From: Streptomyces sp. S465
GTDB lineage: Bacteria; Actinomycetota; Actinomycetes; Streptomycetales; Streptomycetaceae
Assembly: GCF_026898115.1 (NCBI RefSeq)
Contig: NZ_CP114036.1
Span: 1 to 64,000 of the forward strand
Direction of reading: 5' to 3'
DNA: 64,000 nucleotides
The position numbers were made by a program, and so were the translations under genes. Under the pieces are notes generated by a model. That model was given only the letters and a program-made list of their open reading frames with translations, made no database searches and had not been told where the DNA came from. Shown here in pieces: positions 1 to 10,217 of this stretch (position 1 is its first letter; each line of letters begins with the position of its first letter).

Positions 1-1466
1 AACTCGCCCTGTGGCTGTCGCGACAATGCGCAGCTTATCGGCGTCTGGACCCCGGCCAGCAGCGCCTGCTGGCCGACATCGGCATCACGGCCGAGGAAGC
101 CGCGAACGTGCGGGGCGGGACCAGGGCGTCCCAGGCTGTGAACGAGCAGGTTGCTGCCGCCGGTCTGTGGGCGTTGGACGGCATGGCCAGCGCTCGTTCC
201 TTCGCCACGGCACACGGGCACCTGGCAGTGCCCTCGGAGTACGTGCACGACGGATTTGCCCTGGGCCGCTGGCTGGTGGAGCAGCGCCGCCAGGACCGCC
301 GACACGCTCAAACCACCGGAGGCGCGTGGCCGCGTGGCGGGCTGCTGGCCGAACTCGATCCCTGGTGGAACCCGCCGTGGCCTTATCCCTGGCAGCGGTG
401 CTACCAGCAGGCCCGTAAGCGATGGCAGAAGGGACAGCTGAAGGTGCCCGGCCCATCACGGCGGGGACGAGGACGAGGTGACAGTGTGGCTGCGCCGTCA
501 GTGCGCCCGGCACGACGTACTGCAACCCGAGCAGCAGAACCTCCTCGCGGACATCGGCATCACCTCTGCTGTCGCCCGCGCAGTGACCGACGCCGGCCAA
601 AACCCCGCCTGCGTAGACACAGGGCTCGCCCACGCACGGAGCTATGCCGCCGAACACGGGCACCTGGCCATGGCCGAACGGACCCGCCACCACGGCTTCG
701 CTCTGGGGCGCTGGCTCCTACGCCAACGACACCGCGTCGCTGACGGGCGCACCGACCCCGCCCGGATCGCCGCGCTGAACGCCCTCGACCCACACTGGAA
801 CCCACCCTGGCCCCTGGCCTGGCAGCGCGCCTACCACCGGGCACGCACCGCCACGACCAGCGGAAACCTGACCGCGGCCCAAGGCCGCTGGATCACCACC
901 CAGACACAGCTGTGGGACAGCCTCCACCCCACCAGCAAGAACTCCTGGCCGGCCTCGGCGCCGCGCCCGCCACCGAACCCGTGCCGACTCCTACGACGAC
1001 ACGCCGCTACCCACCGGGCGAAGGCCTCCCCCACGCCCGCTCCTACGCCGCCGAACACGGGCACCTCGCCGTGTCCAAACACACCCGCCGCCACGGCTTC
1101 GCTCTGGGGCGCTGGCTCATCCAGCAGCGACGCAAAGCCCGCGCAGGCCTCCTGTCCGCCCGCACCCTGCAAGAACTCACCCTCCTCGACCCCTGGTGGA
1201 ACCCGCCCTGGCCCTTCGCCTGGCAACGCAAATACCACCAACACCGCACCCTCCACGCCACAGGCCAGCCCCTCCCGCCCGAACTACAGCGCTGGGCCCG
1301 CAAACAGACCACCCTCTATCCGCAACTCCACCCCCACCAGCAGGCGCTCCTGAGCACCGTCGATATCCGCCCTGATGCCCCAGCCGACGAGGCTCCTTGC
1401 GTGGAGTGTGACGGTAAGACTTCCGAGAGTGATCACATAGAGTTATTCTTTCCTCCTTGCAGGTGA
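1..1466 (+). pseudogene. Helicase-associated (HA) repeat protein, 5'-truncated and frameshifted
   Basis: At least three tandem HA-type repeats are visible, each with an 'HxRSxAxxHGHLA' helix, a 'GFALGRWL' segment and a 'DPxWNPPWP..WQR.Y' end. They begin near 190, 631 and 1036, so the period is about 405-441 bases. This family forms the C-terminal part of DEAD/DEAH helicases common near Streptomyces replicon ends. No helicase motor is present inside the window. The reading frame changes near 450 and again near 945, so the product is broken here unless those are sequence errors. The gene runs off the left edge. A related broken gene lies at about 13.07-14.32 kb. Confidence 0.7.
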
Positions 1467-1473
1467 GGGGGGT

Positions 1474-2409
1474 ATGTGCGGTACGAGCAGCGTGCCTACG
1501 CGCGTTGCATTCCTGGAACTCATGGCGGAGTTGTACGAGAATGAGTTCGAGGACTTCTTCCACCGGCTCATGTGCTCGAGGTACTCAGACTTCCTGGATG
1601 TTCGCACTGCGGGCAGTCTGGGCGATATGTCGGCAGATGGTCTTACCCTGCACTCCCGCAAGCTGTACGCCTGCTATGCCCCGCAGACGGTGAAGCCGAG
1701 CAAGATCCGCAAGAAGTTCGACGGTGACCTGACCGGTGCGCTCGCCAAACGCAGTGGGCAGTTCGACACGTTCGTGTTTGTGCATAACGATCGACGCGGC
1801 GTTCACCCCGAAGTGACAACAATGCTGTCCGAGGCCTCCGCCAGCAGGCCGGACCTGCACTTTGAGCAGATGGGTAGCCGACGCTTGTGGCACGAGTGCA
1901 TGCAACTGGACCAAGTGACGGCGGAAGACGTCCTCCGGTGCGAGATCCCGATCAAGGAGATGACGTTCGGAATCGGGATGGATGGTCTTGAGCCTCTTCT
2001 GAAGCGGCTTCAGGAACTCCGAACCTCCTCTGACCCGCTCATGCCTCTGCCGGACGTGCGCATCGAGAAACTGGACTTCAACCGGCTCGAAGGCGAAGCA
2101 CGCGAGGACCTGCTCCGCGGGATGCGGCAGGCCCACCTCGTGGACGCGTTCTACGCGGGCACTATGCGGGAGCTGGAACACGATGAGGTCGCGCGGGGCT
2201 TCCACGTGTACTACGAGCAGGTTCGCAGGCACTGGGACGATCCTGAAGACGTGCTGTGGCAGCTCCAGATGTACGTGCTGGGCAACGCACAGCCGCGGCC
2301 GAAGGTGCTGCGTGCCGCCCTCGTTGTACTCGCGCATTTCTTCGGCCGGTGCGACATTTTCGAGGCGCCTCCCACTGGCTGGCAGCCTGGGATCGGGATA
2401 TCTGCATGA
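1474..2409 (+). CDS. ABC-three-component (ABC-3C) system effector-like protein
   Basis: A 311-residue protein. The N-terminal ~150 residues contain 'GDMSADG' followed by 'LYACYAP', a pattern I associate with the restriction-endonuclease-like N-terminal domains of ABC-3C proteins; a clean catalytic E/Q-x-K is not evident. The remainder is helical and fits the ABC-3C C-terminal domain. The family call rests largely on context: the stop overlaps the start of an MC6-like gene by four bases, and a DUF2326 ATPase follows. ABC-3C systems are predicted anti-phage or conflict systems in which the SMC/Rad50-like ATPase controls a toxic effector. The ATG at 1474 has a purine-rich GAGGGGGG upstream; GTG/ATG starts slightly downstream, such as 1522, are also possible. 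Confidence 0.72.
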   Translation: MCGTSSVPTRVAFLELMAELYENEFEDFFHRLMCSRYSDFLDVRTAGSLGDMSADGLTLHSRKLYACYAPQTVKPSKIRKKFDGDLTGALAKRSGQFDTFVFVHNDRRGVHPEVTTMLSEASASRPDLHFEQMGSRRLWHECMQLDQVTAEDVLRCEIPIKEMTFGIGMDGLEPLLKRLQELRTSSDPLMPLPDVRIEKLDFNRLEGEAREDLLRGMRQAHLVDAFYAGTMRELEHDEVARGFHVYYEQVRRHWDDPEDVLWQLQMYVLGNAQPRPKVLRAALVVLAHFFGRCDIFEAPPTGWQPGIGISA

Positions 2410-2672
2410 TCACTCCGACGAAGGGCATCGCACCTGACCGGTGCCTGCTGGCCGTCGGCGCCCAGGTCCTGCTGCAGTTGGACGAACCGCGGTCGGTCAG
2501 TCAGACGTGGGCCCGGCTGAGGACATGGCGGGCCGAGCACGGCCACGCTTCGCCCGTATCGTTCGGCTGGTTCGTCCTGGCGCTGGACGTGCTCTACAGC
2601 ATGGGCGCCATAGAGCTCGACCAGGACATCCTCGTTGCAAGGAGCATGCATGCTGCGCCGCTTGAGCGCTGA
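2406..2672 (+). CDS. ABC-3C system middle component, MC6-like
   Basis: A small protein of 88 residues that starts at an ATG overlapping the effector stop (ATGA). Its layout, 'P.KGI...RCLLAVGAQVLLQL' then 'FGWFVLALDVLYSMGAIEL', matches the short winged-helix-like MC6 middle components that bridge ATPase and effector in ABC-3C systems. Its 3' end overlaps the ATPase start by 23 bases, so the three genes look translationally coupled. The assignment comes from remembered family pattern plus the flanking genes. Confidence 0.72.
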   Translation: MITPTKGIAPDRCLLAVGAQVLLQLDEPRSVSQTWARLRTWRAEHGHASPVSFGWFVLALDVLYSMGAIELDQDILVARSMHAAPLER

Positions 2673-4413
2673 CGACGAGCGCTTCAAAGAGGTGTCCTTC
2701 GTCGAAGGCCTGAACCTGATCGTCGCCTCCACCACCGCCTCGTCCGCAGACACTGACAGCCGCAACAGCGCCGGCAAGTCCAGCCTGATCGAGCTGATCC
2801 ACTTCTTGCTCGGATCTCGAGCGACAAATACCGCTCGCCCTGAACAAGGCGCTGCGGCACATCACGTTCAACCTTGAAATGGACTGGCCGGGGCTGAGCA
2901 GTCCGCTTGCTGTCCGCCGCAGCGGACAGCGCGCCGGATTCGTGACACTCAACGAGGACGTGACCGGGACAGATGACGGTGCCATGTTTCCCCGCACAGG
3001 TGCTGTGGAACTGCCCGTGGAGCGGTGGACACAGCTGATCGAGCGGGATCTCTTCGATCTGCGCGGTGACCACCCGGGCGTCAGCGGAAGGGTACTGCTG
3101 TCCTTCCTCGCCCGGCGCATTTCGTCGCACGGCTTCAACGAGCCGACCCGTACCTTCTCCCGCCAGTCCGCCCCGGAAGCCGCCTCCAACCTCGCCTACC
3201 TTCTGGGCCTGGACTGGCAGCTCGTCGACGAGTACAGGCAACTGGCCGCCCGCAAGGCGACACGTGTCCAGCTGAAGAAAGCGGTCGATGACCCCGTGTG
3301 GGGGCGCATCGTGGGGTCTACGGCAGACCTCAGGGGCCAGATCACGCTTGCCGAGGCGCAGGTGGAACGGCTCCGTGCACAGGTGGCAGCCTTTCAGGTC
3401 GTCCCCGAGTACGAGCGGCTCAAGGACAGAGCGGACCAGGTCAGCCGGCGCATCAAGCAACTGGCGCAGGAAGATGTGATCGACCAGCACAACCTCGAAG
3501 AGCTCCAGGCAGCCGTCACCGAGACCACCGACGTCGAAGTCGACTACCTTGAGCCTGTCTACCGCGAGCTCGGCGTCGTCCTCAACGATCAGGTCCGCCG
3601 ACGGTTCGAAGATGTGAGGACGTTCCACCACTCAGTGGTCCGCAACCGCCGACGCTTCCTGGAAGAAGAGATCGCCGAACTCACAGAGCGGCTTCAGTCA
3701 CGCCGCTCGGAGCGGGCACGCTTGGGCGAGGACCAAGCCCGCCTCCTTCGAGACCTTGCCGAGGGAGGAGCGCTGGAGGCTCTGACGGCCCTGCAGACAG
3801 CCCTCGGGCGTGAAGAGGCCGCTCTCCAGGCGCTGCGTCACCGCTTCGAAGCGGCGCAGACCCTCGAAGCGAGCGCCCGGCAGATCACCGCGAAGAGTGT
3901 GGAACTGCAGCAGGCCGTTGACACTGATCTCCAGGAGCGCCGCCGTCAGACCGACGAAGCCATCCTGCTGTTCTCTCACTACGCCCAGCGCCTCTACGGT
4001 GAAGGGCGCGAGGCCTACCTCGCCATCGAGGCCGGCCGCAACAGCCTGACCATCACCCCGCGCATCGACAGCGACGGCAGCCGCGGCATCAGCAATATGG
4101 TCATCTTCTGTTTCGACCTGACCCTCGCGGTGCTGGCACACCGCCACGGCCGTGGTCCCGACTTCCTCATCCACGACAGCCACCTCTACGACGGCGTCGA
4201 CGACCGGCAAGTCGCCGCTGCCTGAAACTGGCCGCCGAAGTCACCGAGGAAGAGAACCTGCAGTACATCGTCACGATCAACACCGACAGCCTGAGTATGG
4301 CAGCACAGCGCGGCTTCGATCCCGAGCCCTACATCCGCAGCCCCCGCCTCACCGACGAACACGAAACCGGCGGCCTCTTCGGCTTCCGCTTCAAAACCAC
4401 CGGCAAGAGATAG
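2650..4413 (+). pseudogene. ABC-3C ATPase, DUF2326 family (two frameshifts)
   Basis: A SMC/Rad50-like ABC ATPase of about 587 residues once the frame is restored. The N-terminus has the P-loop 'RNSAGKSSL' followed by 'IELIHFLLG'. The centre (roughly 3400-3930) is a long charged coiled coil. The C-terminus carries the DUF2326 signature 'FLIHDSHLYDGVDDRQ' and then 'QYIVTINTD'. The frame changes near 2820 (reading resumes as 'LERQIPLALNK') and near 4221, where one base appears to be missing before 'LKLAAEV'. No other stops occur, so the damage is recent or is sequencing error. It should act as the nucleotide-dependent switch of the ABC-3C complex. The stop at 4411-4413 lies only six bases before the tniQ start. 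Confidence 0.85.
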
Positions 4414-4418
4414 ACGAG

Positions 4419-5845
4419 GTGGCCGACGCCAACAGGATTGCCCCCGACTGCAGTCCCGCACCTGGGATCTTCCGTGTCGCTCCCCTCTCCGGGGAAACGA
4501 CGTCATCACTGATCTGCCGCATCGCGAGCCGCTACGGGCTGGAAGCGAAGGTGCTGCGGTCCTGCTGGCACTGGCGCAACTACCAACCCGGGCACGGTGG
4601 CGGAGGTGCGCGAGCAGATGCCGAGGTGCTGCTGAACGCAGCCGGACGGCAGCGCCTGGCAGGCCTGTGCGGCGTCAAGGAAGACGTGCTGGCGCGGGCG
4701 TTGCCGTCCTGGGCGCGGGAGGACTCCAAGCTGCCCGCCGAGGAAGACGGAGTGCCGGCGGCGGCGTGGCGGATTGGCGGCGCGGTCGCCGGGCCGGTGG
4801 CATTCGGCTGCCGCCTGTGCACGGCCCGGCGTACGGGGACGGCAGTGCGGATGGTGCGGTACGCGCCGCTCTGGTCCCGGGTGTGTTCGGCATGGGCGGT
4901 GGCTCCTGGACGCGGACGCCGACCAGCCTCTTGAGCATCTGGACGTGCGGGGTGTGCCGGAGGTGGCCGCGGCGCAGCGGCGGTGGTGCCGGTGTGGCAC
5001 GGCGGGCGGTGCGGGCCGGCGCGGAGCCAGAGCGCGTGTTCGCTCTGGCGCACGCGGTGGTGGCCCGGTGGTGGGAGCACGCCCTTCACTGGGAGCAGGA
5101 GACGATCTGGCCACGGCGTCTGCACCAGGTCGCGGGCGGCAACGCCGGGGATGATCTGGAGCAGTGGCGGATCGTGGGCCGGGACGCGGTCGTCTTCCCC
5201 GAGGTGGTGGCCGTCGCCGACGCGCTGCTGGACCCGGCCATGGCCCAGCTGGCGTGGGCCGACAGCGGCGCCGGACAGCCGCGGGCGCTGCCCGCCGACG
5301 GGATGTTCTGCCGCCGGCTCGGCGAGCGAGTGGACCGCCCGTGGCTGGGGCCGCTGGCCGCGACCGACTACGGCGGCCCGCTGACCTCCTGGAGGGGCAG
5401 CATCATCCGCATCTGCCGCGGGACCGGCGGACCCCCCGGATACGACAACGATCCCTGGTGGCTGCGCCAGGAAAACCAGCCCTCCACCATGGCCGGACAG
5501 CTGCGCGTGCTGGGCAAGGAGAAGAAAGCGCCGGGCTCGGGGACGATGTGGCGCTCGACCGTGCCCGCCGAGCAGCGCGCCCAGATCACCAGCCTCGTCG
5601 ACGGCGCTCAGGAGCAGCTCATCCAGCTGCGCGGGGCGCAGACCGGTTCGAGTGCGGACGTGGCCCAGCATCTGCTGCGCATCCTCAGCCACAGCGCCGC
5701 CCTGCTCGAGAAGGCCCTGCAGCACACTGTCGTGGCAGCCGTGAACGCCGGGGTGCCGCCGCGGGATGTGGCCCAGTGGGCGAAGCTGTCCCCCGGCCCG
5801 TTGGCGGACGCGCTCAAGGCCTACCAGGGCGCGGGCGACGAGTAG
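4419..5845 (+). pseudogene. tniQ: TniQ family target-selection protein (two frameshifts)
   Basis: The start is a GTG at 4419, six bases after the ABC-3C ATPase stop. The N-terminus 'FRVAPLSGETTSSLICRIA' is the TniQ signature. A zinc-binding centre is visible as 'CRLC' followed, across a frame change near 4875, by 'CVRHGRWLLDADAD'. A second frame change lies near 4990. The C-terminal ~280 residues (to 5845) are open and include a helical 'WRIVGRD' region. TniQ/TnsD proteins recognise or help choose the target and recruit TnsC. The restored length is about 475 residues, normal for the actinobacterial family. Confidence 0.72.
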
Positions 5846-5898
5846 GCGCCGGTTCGCCGGGAATTGGGCGGCCCGGGACAGGTCTTTGGGGCGCTGGT

Positions 5899-6816
5899 GT
5901 GGTGGCCCGGTGTTACCGCATCACGCGGCTCCACGTGATCGAAACGCCGAAACAGCTCCGGCCGGCAGCCGGGCCGGTTTGGCTGGGCCAGGTGAGCGGC
6001 AAGGGTACGGCGGCCGGGTCTGGCAGCAGACCGAGGCAGGTGGACGTGAACATCGGGGCCGGGTTCGAGGCGGTCTTCCTCGATCCCGTCGGGCGGGCGG
6101 TGCAGCAGCGGTGGGCGGACGCCGCCCTCGCGGTCGCGTTCGAAGACCTCGATCCGGTGTCGGCGTTCCCGGTGGTCCCGGGACGGCGGTGGGGGCCGGG
6201 TCTGTGGTGGTCGGCCACCACCGGGCGGCACGTGGCCGCCGGATCGAACGCCATGCGTACGCAGCTGATGGCCCTGGACCGCTACCCGCAGGTCACCGGC
6301 ATGGCCGGACAACCGGTACGACTGCTGTGGCGCGACCGTCGGGGCCAGGTGCGTTCCTGGGTGCCGCAGTTGTTCGCTCGCTACGCCGACGGCACCGCTC
6401 TGCTGGCCGACTGCCCCGGCCACCCCGATAGCGGCGGCGAACGCGCCCTGAAGGCCGCGCATGCGGTGGCTGCGGCGTGCGCGGACATTGGCTGGACCTA
6501 CCGGCGCCTGGCGCCGCTGGACGAAGTTCTGGCGGCGAACCTGAAATGGCTGGCCGGCTACCGCCACCCCCGCAACCAGGGCAGGCCCGGCCTGATGCCC
6601 GCAGTCCTCGAGGCCTTCTCGCGGCCGCGGCCGCTGATCGAGGGCGCCGAAGCGGCCGGCGACCCGATCGAGGTCCTCCCGGCCGTCTTCCACGCCCTGT
6701 GGCACCACACGCTGACGACAGCACTCAAGGCGCCGCTGCACGAACGGGTCATCGTCAGTCCCGGTTCCCTCCGCGAGGGCCTGTGGCGCAGCGCCGGCCG
6801 AGAGCCGGCACGATGA
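5899..6816 (+). CDS. TnsA-like heteromeric transposase endonuclease subunit
   Basis: About 300 residues. Resembles the actinobacterial TnsA-like family, with 'GAGFEAVFLDPVG', 'AMRTQLMALDRYPQV', 'WVPQLFARYADGTALLADC' and a C-terminal 'LIEGAEAAGDPIEVLP'. TnsA normally cuts the 5' ends of the transposon with a PD-(D/E)XK site. Here the expected Asp of 'PD' reads Gln and the Lys position reads Cys, so catalytic activity is doubtful. The frame is open well upstream, so the start is uncertain; GTG codons at 5899, 5902 and 5935 are candidates. It lies between tniQ and the decayed tnsB. Confidence 0.65.
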   Translation: MVARCYRITRLHVIETPKQLRPAAGPVWLGQVSGKGTAAGSGSRPRQVDVNIGAGFEAVFLDPVGRAVQQRWADAALAVAFEDLDPVSAFPVVPGRRWGPGLWWSATTGRHVAAGSNAMRTQLMALDRYPQVTGMAGQPVRLLWRDRRGQVRSWVPQLFARYADGTALLADCPGHPDSGGERALKAAHAVAAACADIGWTYRRLAPLDEVLAANLKWLAGYRHPRNQGRPGLMPAVLEAFSRPRPLIEGAEAAGDPIEVLPAVFHALWHHTLTTALKAPLHERVIVSPGSLREGLWRSAGREPAR

Positions 6817-6926
6817 CGCCGGCGCCGGGCGTGGCGGGGAGAGCCAGGGCTTGCGTCCCCGCGGCCGAGTGCCCGGCGTCAGGCGAGGGGTTGCGGCGGG
6901 GCTTGCGCCTGGTGCGGGGAGGCGGT

Positions 6927-9125
6927 GTGAGCAGGCAGCCGACTGAGCGGTCGGCCGGTGTGGAGGTCGGGTCTCATGTTCGCTTCCGCGGATTGCGGTG
7001 GCAGGTCGTTTGCCCTGGCCGGGCAGTGCGTTCACCTGGCCGGCGAGGACGGCAGTGATGAAGCGGTGCTCGCCGGGCACCTCTTCCGCCGATCCAGGCT
7101 TCGCCCCTCCTGGGGGCAGAGGCGCAGCAGCCTCAGGCGGTGCCGCGGTGGGGGCTGTTCGAGACGGGCCCGGCCGCGTGCACGGGAGAAGGCGCTGGCC
7201 CTGGCAGCGCCACGTCCGGGAAGCTCGAGTGCGGGTTGCCCGGCGGGCTGGGCAGCGGCGGGCCCGGGTGCGGGAGCAGTACGACCCGAGCAGCACACGC
7301 TGGCCGAACGGAAGAGCCCAAAGCAGCAGAGCTGACAGCGCTCGGCTTCGGCCGGGTGTCCCGTACGACGGTTGCAGCGCATGCGCCTGGCCTACCGCAA
7401 ACAGGGCCTGTAGGGGGCTCATCGACCACCGCACCACCGTGGCCCCAGCCCCACGGACGAGCCGACGAGCGGGTCGTCGCCGCGGTCAAGGAAGGCGCTG
7501 CGCCGCCAGCCGCGGCCGCTCCAAAGGCACCATCAAAGGCTGATGCCGCTGGTCGCGCACATCCTAAGGACCGGCACGGCGGCGCGGTGGCGATGCCGGC
7601 ACAGGCCACCTTCTACCGGCTCGTCCATCAGCTCGCCGACCCCGCCGACCATCCCGCACACCCGGTGCGCACCACCGCCCATCACCCGAGGACGGACGAG
7701 GGCACACGCCCACCGTCGCCCTGCGGCCCGGAGGGAAGCAGGTGCAGATCGACACCACCCGGCTCGATGTCCTGGCCCTGTTCGACGACGGCACCCTGGG
7801 CCGGCCTGAGATGGCACGATCGCGGTAGACGTTTGCGACGCGAGCGATCCTCGCGGCCGTGCTCTGTCCGGGCGGGACCCAGGCCGTCGGACGCGGCCCT
7901 GCTGCTGGCGGAGATTGGCCGTCCCCCACCCGTTCGAAGCCCACCTGGCCCTGACGCCCCTGCGCTTCAACCCACAGCCAATGCTTCCCGGGTTCGGTTG
8001 CTGACGCTGTGACGAGCGACTCAGGACGCGGCCGCGCCGCCCGCGTCGTGATCCCCGAGACGATGTCGTGGACCGGGGCAAAGTATTTCCCTTTCCAGGG
8101 CGTTCACTGCCGCCTGCGAGACCCTGGCGTCAGCGTGCAGCCCGCCCCGGCCTACGCGCCCCACCGCCAAGGGCATCGTCGAGCGGACCTTCGGCTCGAT
8201 CAACACCCTAGGTTCTGACCTAGGCACTCCTGCCCGGCTACACCGGCTCCGACGTCACCCGCCGCGGGCGATGGACGCCCGAACGCGAGGCGTGTTATTC
8301 ACGTCGCGCAGTTGCAGGACCCTCCTCGACGAATGGCTCGTGCACTACCACCACCGCCCGCACCAAGGGCTGCGTCATCCCGTGCTGCCCAAGGCCGCAA
8401 GTGACACCGAACCAGGTGTGGGCCGCCCTCATCATCGGTCGCCGGGGGGGTACGGTCCCCGTTCCCCCTCACCAGGGACGACTACCTCGAAACTGCTGCC
8501 GGTGCGCTGGCAGGCCATCACCGAACGCGGGATCCGCCTGCACCGCCGCACCTACGACTGCGACCTCCTGGCCCCCTACCGCAGGCAGCCCTCCCCCATC
8601 ACCGCCCGCGGCGGGAAATGGGAGGTCCACACCAACCCCCCACGACCGCCCGCCAGATCTGGCTGCGCCTGTCCGACGGCACGTTCGCCGAGATCCCCTG
8701 GATCCACCGCGACCCACGTCCACCGCCCGTTCAACGAACAGACCTGGCAACGCATCCGCACCACCGTCACCCGCCACACCGACCCCGACAGCCTTGAGGC
8801 CGACCTCGCCGACGCCCTCGACCAGCTCATGCGCCGCACCCGCACCGGCAACGCCACCGCAGGCGAACAACGCCTCCTGGCCCGCACCCAGCCCGCCCGA
8901 ACACCCCTGCCCCCACCGCGCTCCGCAAACAGCCACCCGAGCGAAACAGAGGCCAGTGCCGGCCCGACCGGGCCCGCGACGGACACCGACAGCCTCGACG
9001 ACTTCGACGAGGAGCAGGACCTGGCCCTGGACGCTGAAGAAGACGACGCCGACGACGGCTCGCCCGCCGTCCCCTACACCGGACTCGGTCTCTACGACGC
9101 GCGCGCAGAGGCCCTGAAATGGTGA
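6927..9125 (+). pseudogene. TnsB/Mu-type DDE transposase, multiply frameshifted
   Basis: Pieces of one DDE transposase are scattered over all three forward frames. In order these are an N-terminal 'GVEVGSHVRFRGLRWQVV' (GTG at 6927), helix-turn-helix pieces, the first catalytic Asp in 'QIDTTRLDVLALFDD' (~7745), the second in 'VDRGKVFLS' (~8070), the Glu in 'GIVERTFGSI' (~8175), 'EWLVHYHHRPHQGL' (~8330) and a Mu-type C-terminal domain ending in an acidic tail. TnsB joins the 3' ends of the transposon to the target. Many indels make it non-functional as read. Its last codons overlap the tnsC start. Confidence 0.75.
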
Positions 9126-10210
9126 GCAGCCGCCCGCCCGCCACAGCCGCCGATCCCGGCAGCAACACCACACCCGACGTCGGCCGAGCGGGGCAGTCCA
9201 CAGCGGACACGATGACCGCGTCATGGCCCGTGACCACCTGGCAGGGCTGGCACCACTTCGTCGCCACGGCGCCGCCCGCACCGCCCCAGCCCGGCCAAGA
9301 GCCCCGCAGCCCGGAGGAACGCCTCGCCTACCACTCCGCGTTCGTCACCGTCCGCACCCCCGCCATCGACACCCTCGCCACCAGCGTGCGCACCCTGATG
9401 ATCCTCGGCCGCCACCAGACCACCACCGCACGGCCCTCACTGATCGTCACCGGCCCCGCAGCCGCAGGCAAAACCACCGCCCTGCTCCACGTCGGGCGCA
9501 CCTGCCACCTCGCCCACACCCACCGCACCCCCACCCCGCCCGGCCACCACCCTCAGGTGCCGGTCGCCTACGTCCTCGTCCCACCCGGCGCCACCGCGAA
9601 GAGCCTCACCGCCGAATTCGCCCGCTACCTCGGCATACCCACCACCACCCGCATGACCCAGGCCCAGATCACCGAGGCCGTCTGCCACACCTACAACACC
9701 GCCGGCATCCAACTCGTCCTCATCGACGAGATCCACCGCCTCAACCCCCGCACCACCACCGGCGCCCAAGCCGCCGACCTGCTCAAAGACCTCACCGAAC
9801 GCATCCACGCCACCTTCGTCTACGCCGGCATCGACGTCACCGCCACACCCCTGTTCAGCGGCGTGCGCGGCGCCCAACTCGCCGGCCGCGCCACCCTCAT
9901 CGACTGCGGCCCCCTCCCCGCCCGCCACGGCAACCGGCACCCCTTCACCGACGTCATCACCGACCTCGAAAACGCCCTCGATCTCCAGCACCACCGCCCA
10001 GGCACGCTCCCCCGCCACCACGCCTACCTCCACCAGCGCACCGCCGGCCGCATCGGTAGCCTCACCCGCCTCATCCGCCAAGCCGCCATCACCGCCATCT
10101 GCGACGGAACCGAACGCATCACCAAGAAGACACTGGAAGCCATCCAGCTCGACCACCTCGCCGAAGAAGCAAAGGGCCCCCGCACCCGCCGGCCGTCCGC
10201 ACCGGCATGA
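9119..10210 (+). CDS. tniB: TnsC/TniB-type AAA+ ATPase
   Basis: An intact 363-residue AAA+ ATPase. Walker A 'GPAAAGKTT' is at residues 112-120 and Walker B 'LVLIDEIHRL' around residues 198-207, followed by 'LKDLTERIHATFVYAGIDV'. The C-terminal helical region contains 'HQRTAGRIGSLTRLIRQAA'. TnsC/TniB regulators assemble on target DNA and link target selection (TniQ) to the transposase. The ATG lies inside the last codons of tnsB (overlap of 7 bases), a coupled arrangement. A diverged copy of the last ~60 residues occurs at 46.07-46.27 kb. Confidence 0.85.
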   Translation: MVSSRPPATAADPGSNTTPDVGRAGQSTADTMTASWPVTTWQGWHHFVATAPPAPPQPGQEPRSPEERLAYHSAFVTVRTPAIDTLATSVRTLMILGRHQTTTARPSLIVTGPAAAGKTTALLHVGRTCHLAHTHRTPTPPGHHPQVPVAYVLVPPGATAKSLTAEFARYLGIPTTTRMTQAQITEAVCHTYNTAGIQLVLIDEIHRLNPRTTTGAQAADLLKDLTERIHATFVYAGIDVTATPLFSGVRGAQLAGRATLIDCGPLPARHGNRHPFTDVITDLENALDLQHHRPGTLPRHHAYLHQRTAGRIGSLTRLIRQAAITAICDGTERITKKTLEAIQLDHLAEEAKGPRTRRPSAPA

Positions 10211-10217
10211 TGCGGAC

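Noticed and set aside
1..1466. Tandem repeats resembling a CRISPR-like or satellite array
   Set aside because: The period is over 400 bases and it encodes HA-type protein repeats; there are no short identical repeats with unique spacers.
2650..4413. Programmed ribosomal frameshifting in the DUF2326 ATPase
   Set aside because: Neither shift site carries a recognisable slippery heptamer, and the two shifts are in opposite directions; random indels or errors are simpler.
5821..7437. Long minus-strand open frame opposite the tnsA-like gene
   Set aside because: It is antisense to a clearly conserved TnsA-like protein and has Arg/Pro/Gly-rich, low-complexity composition, as expected for a GC-rich shadow frame.
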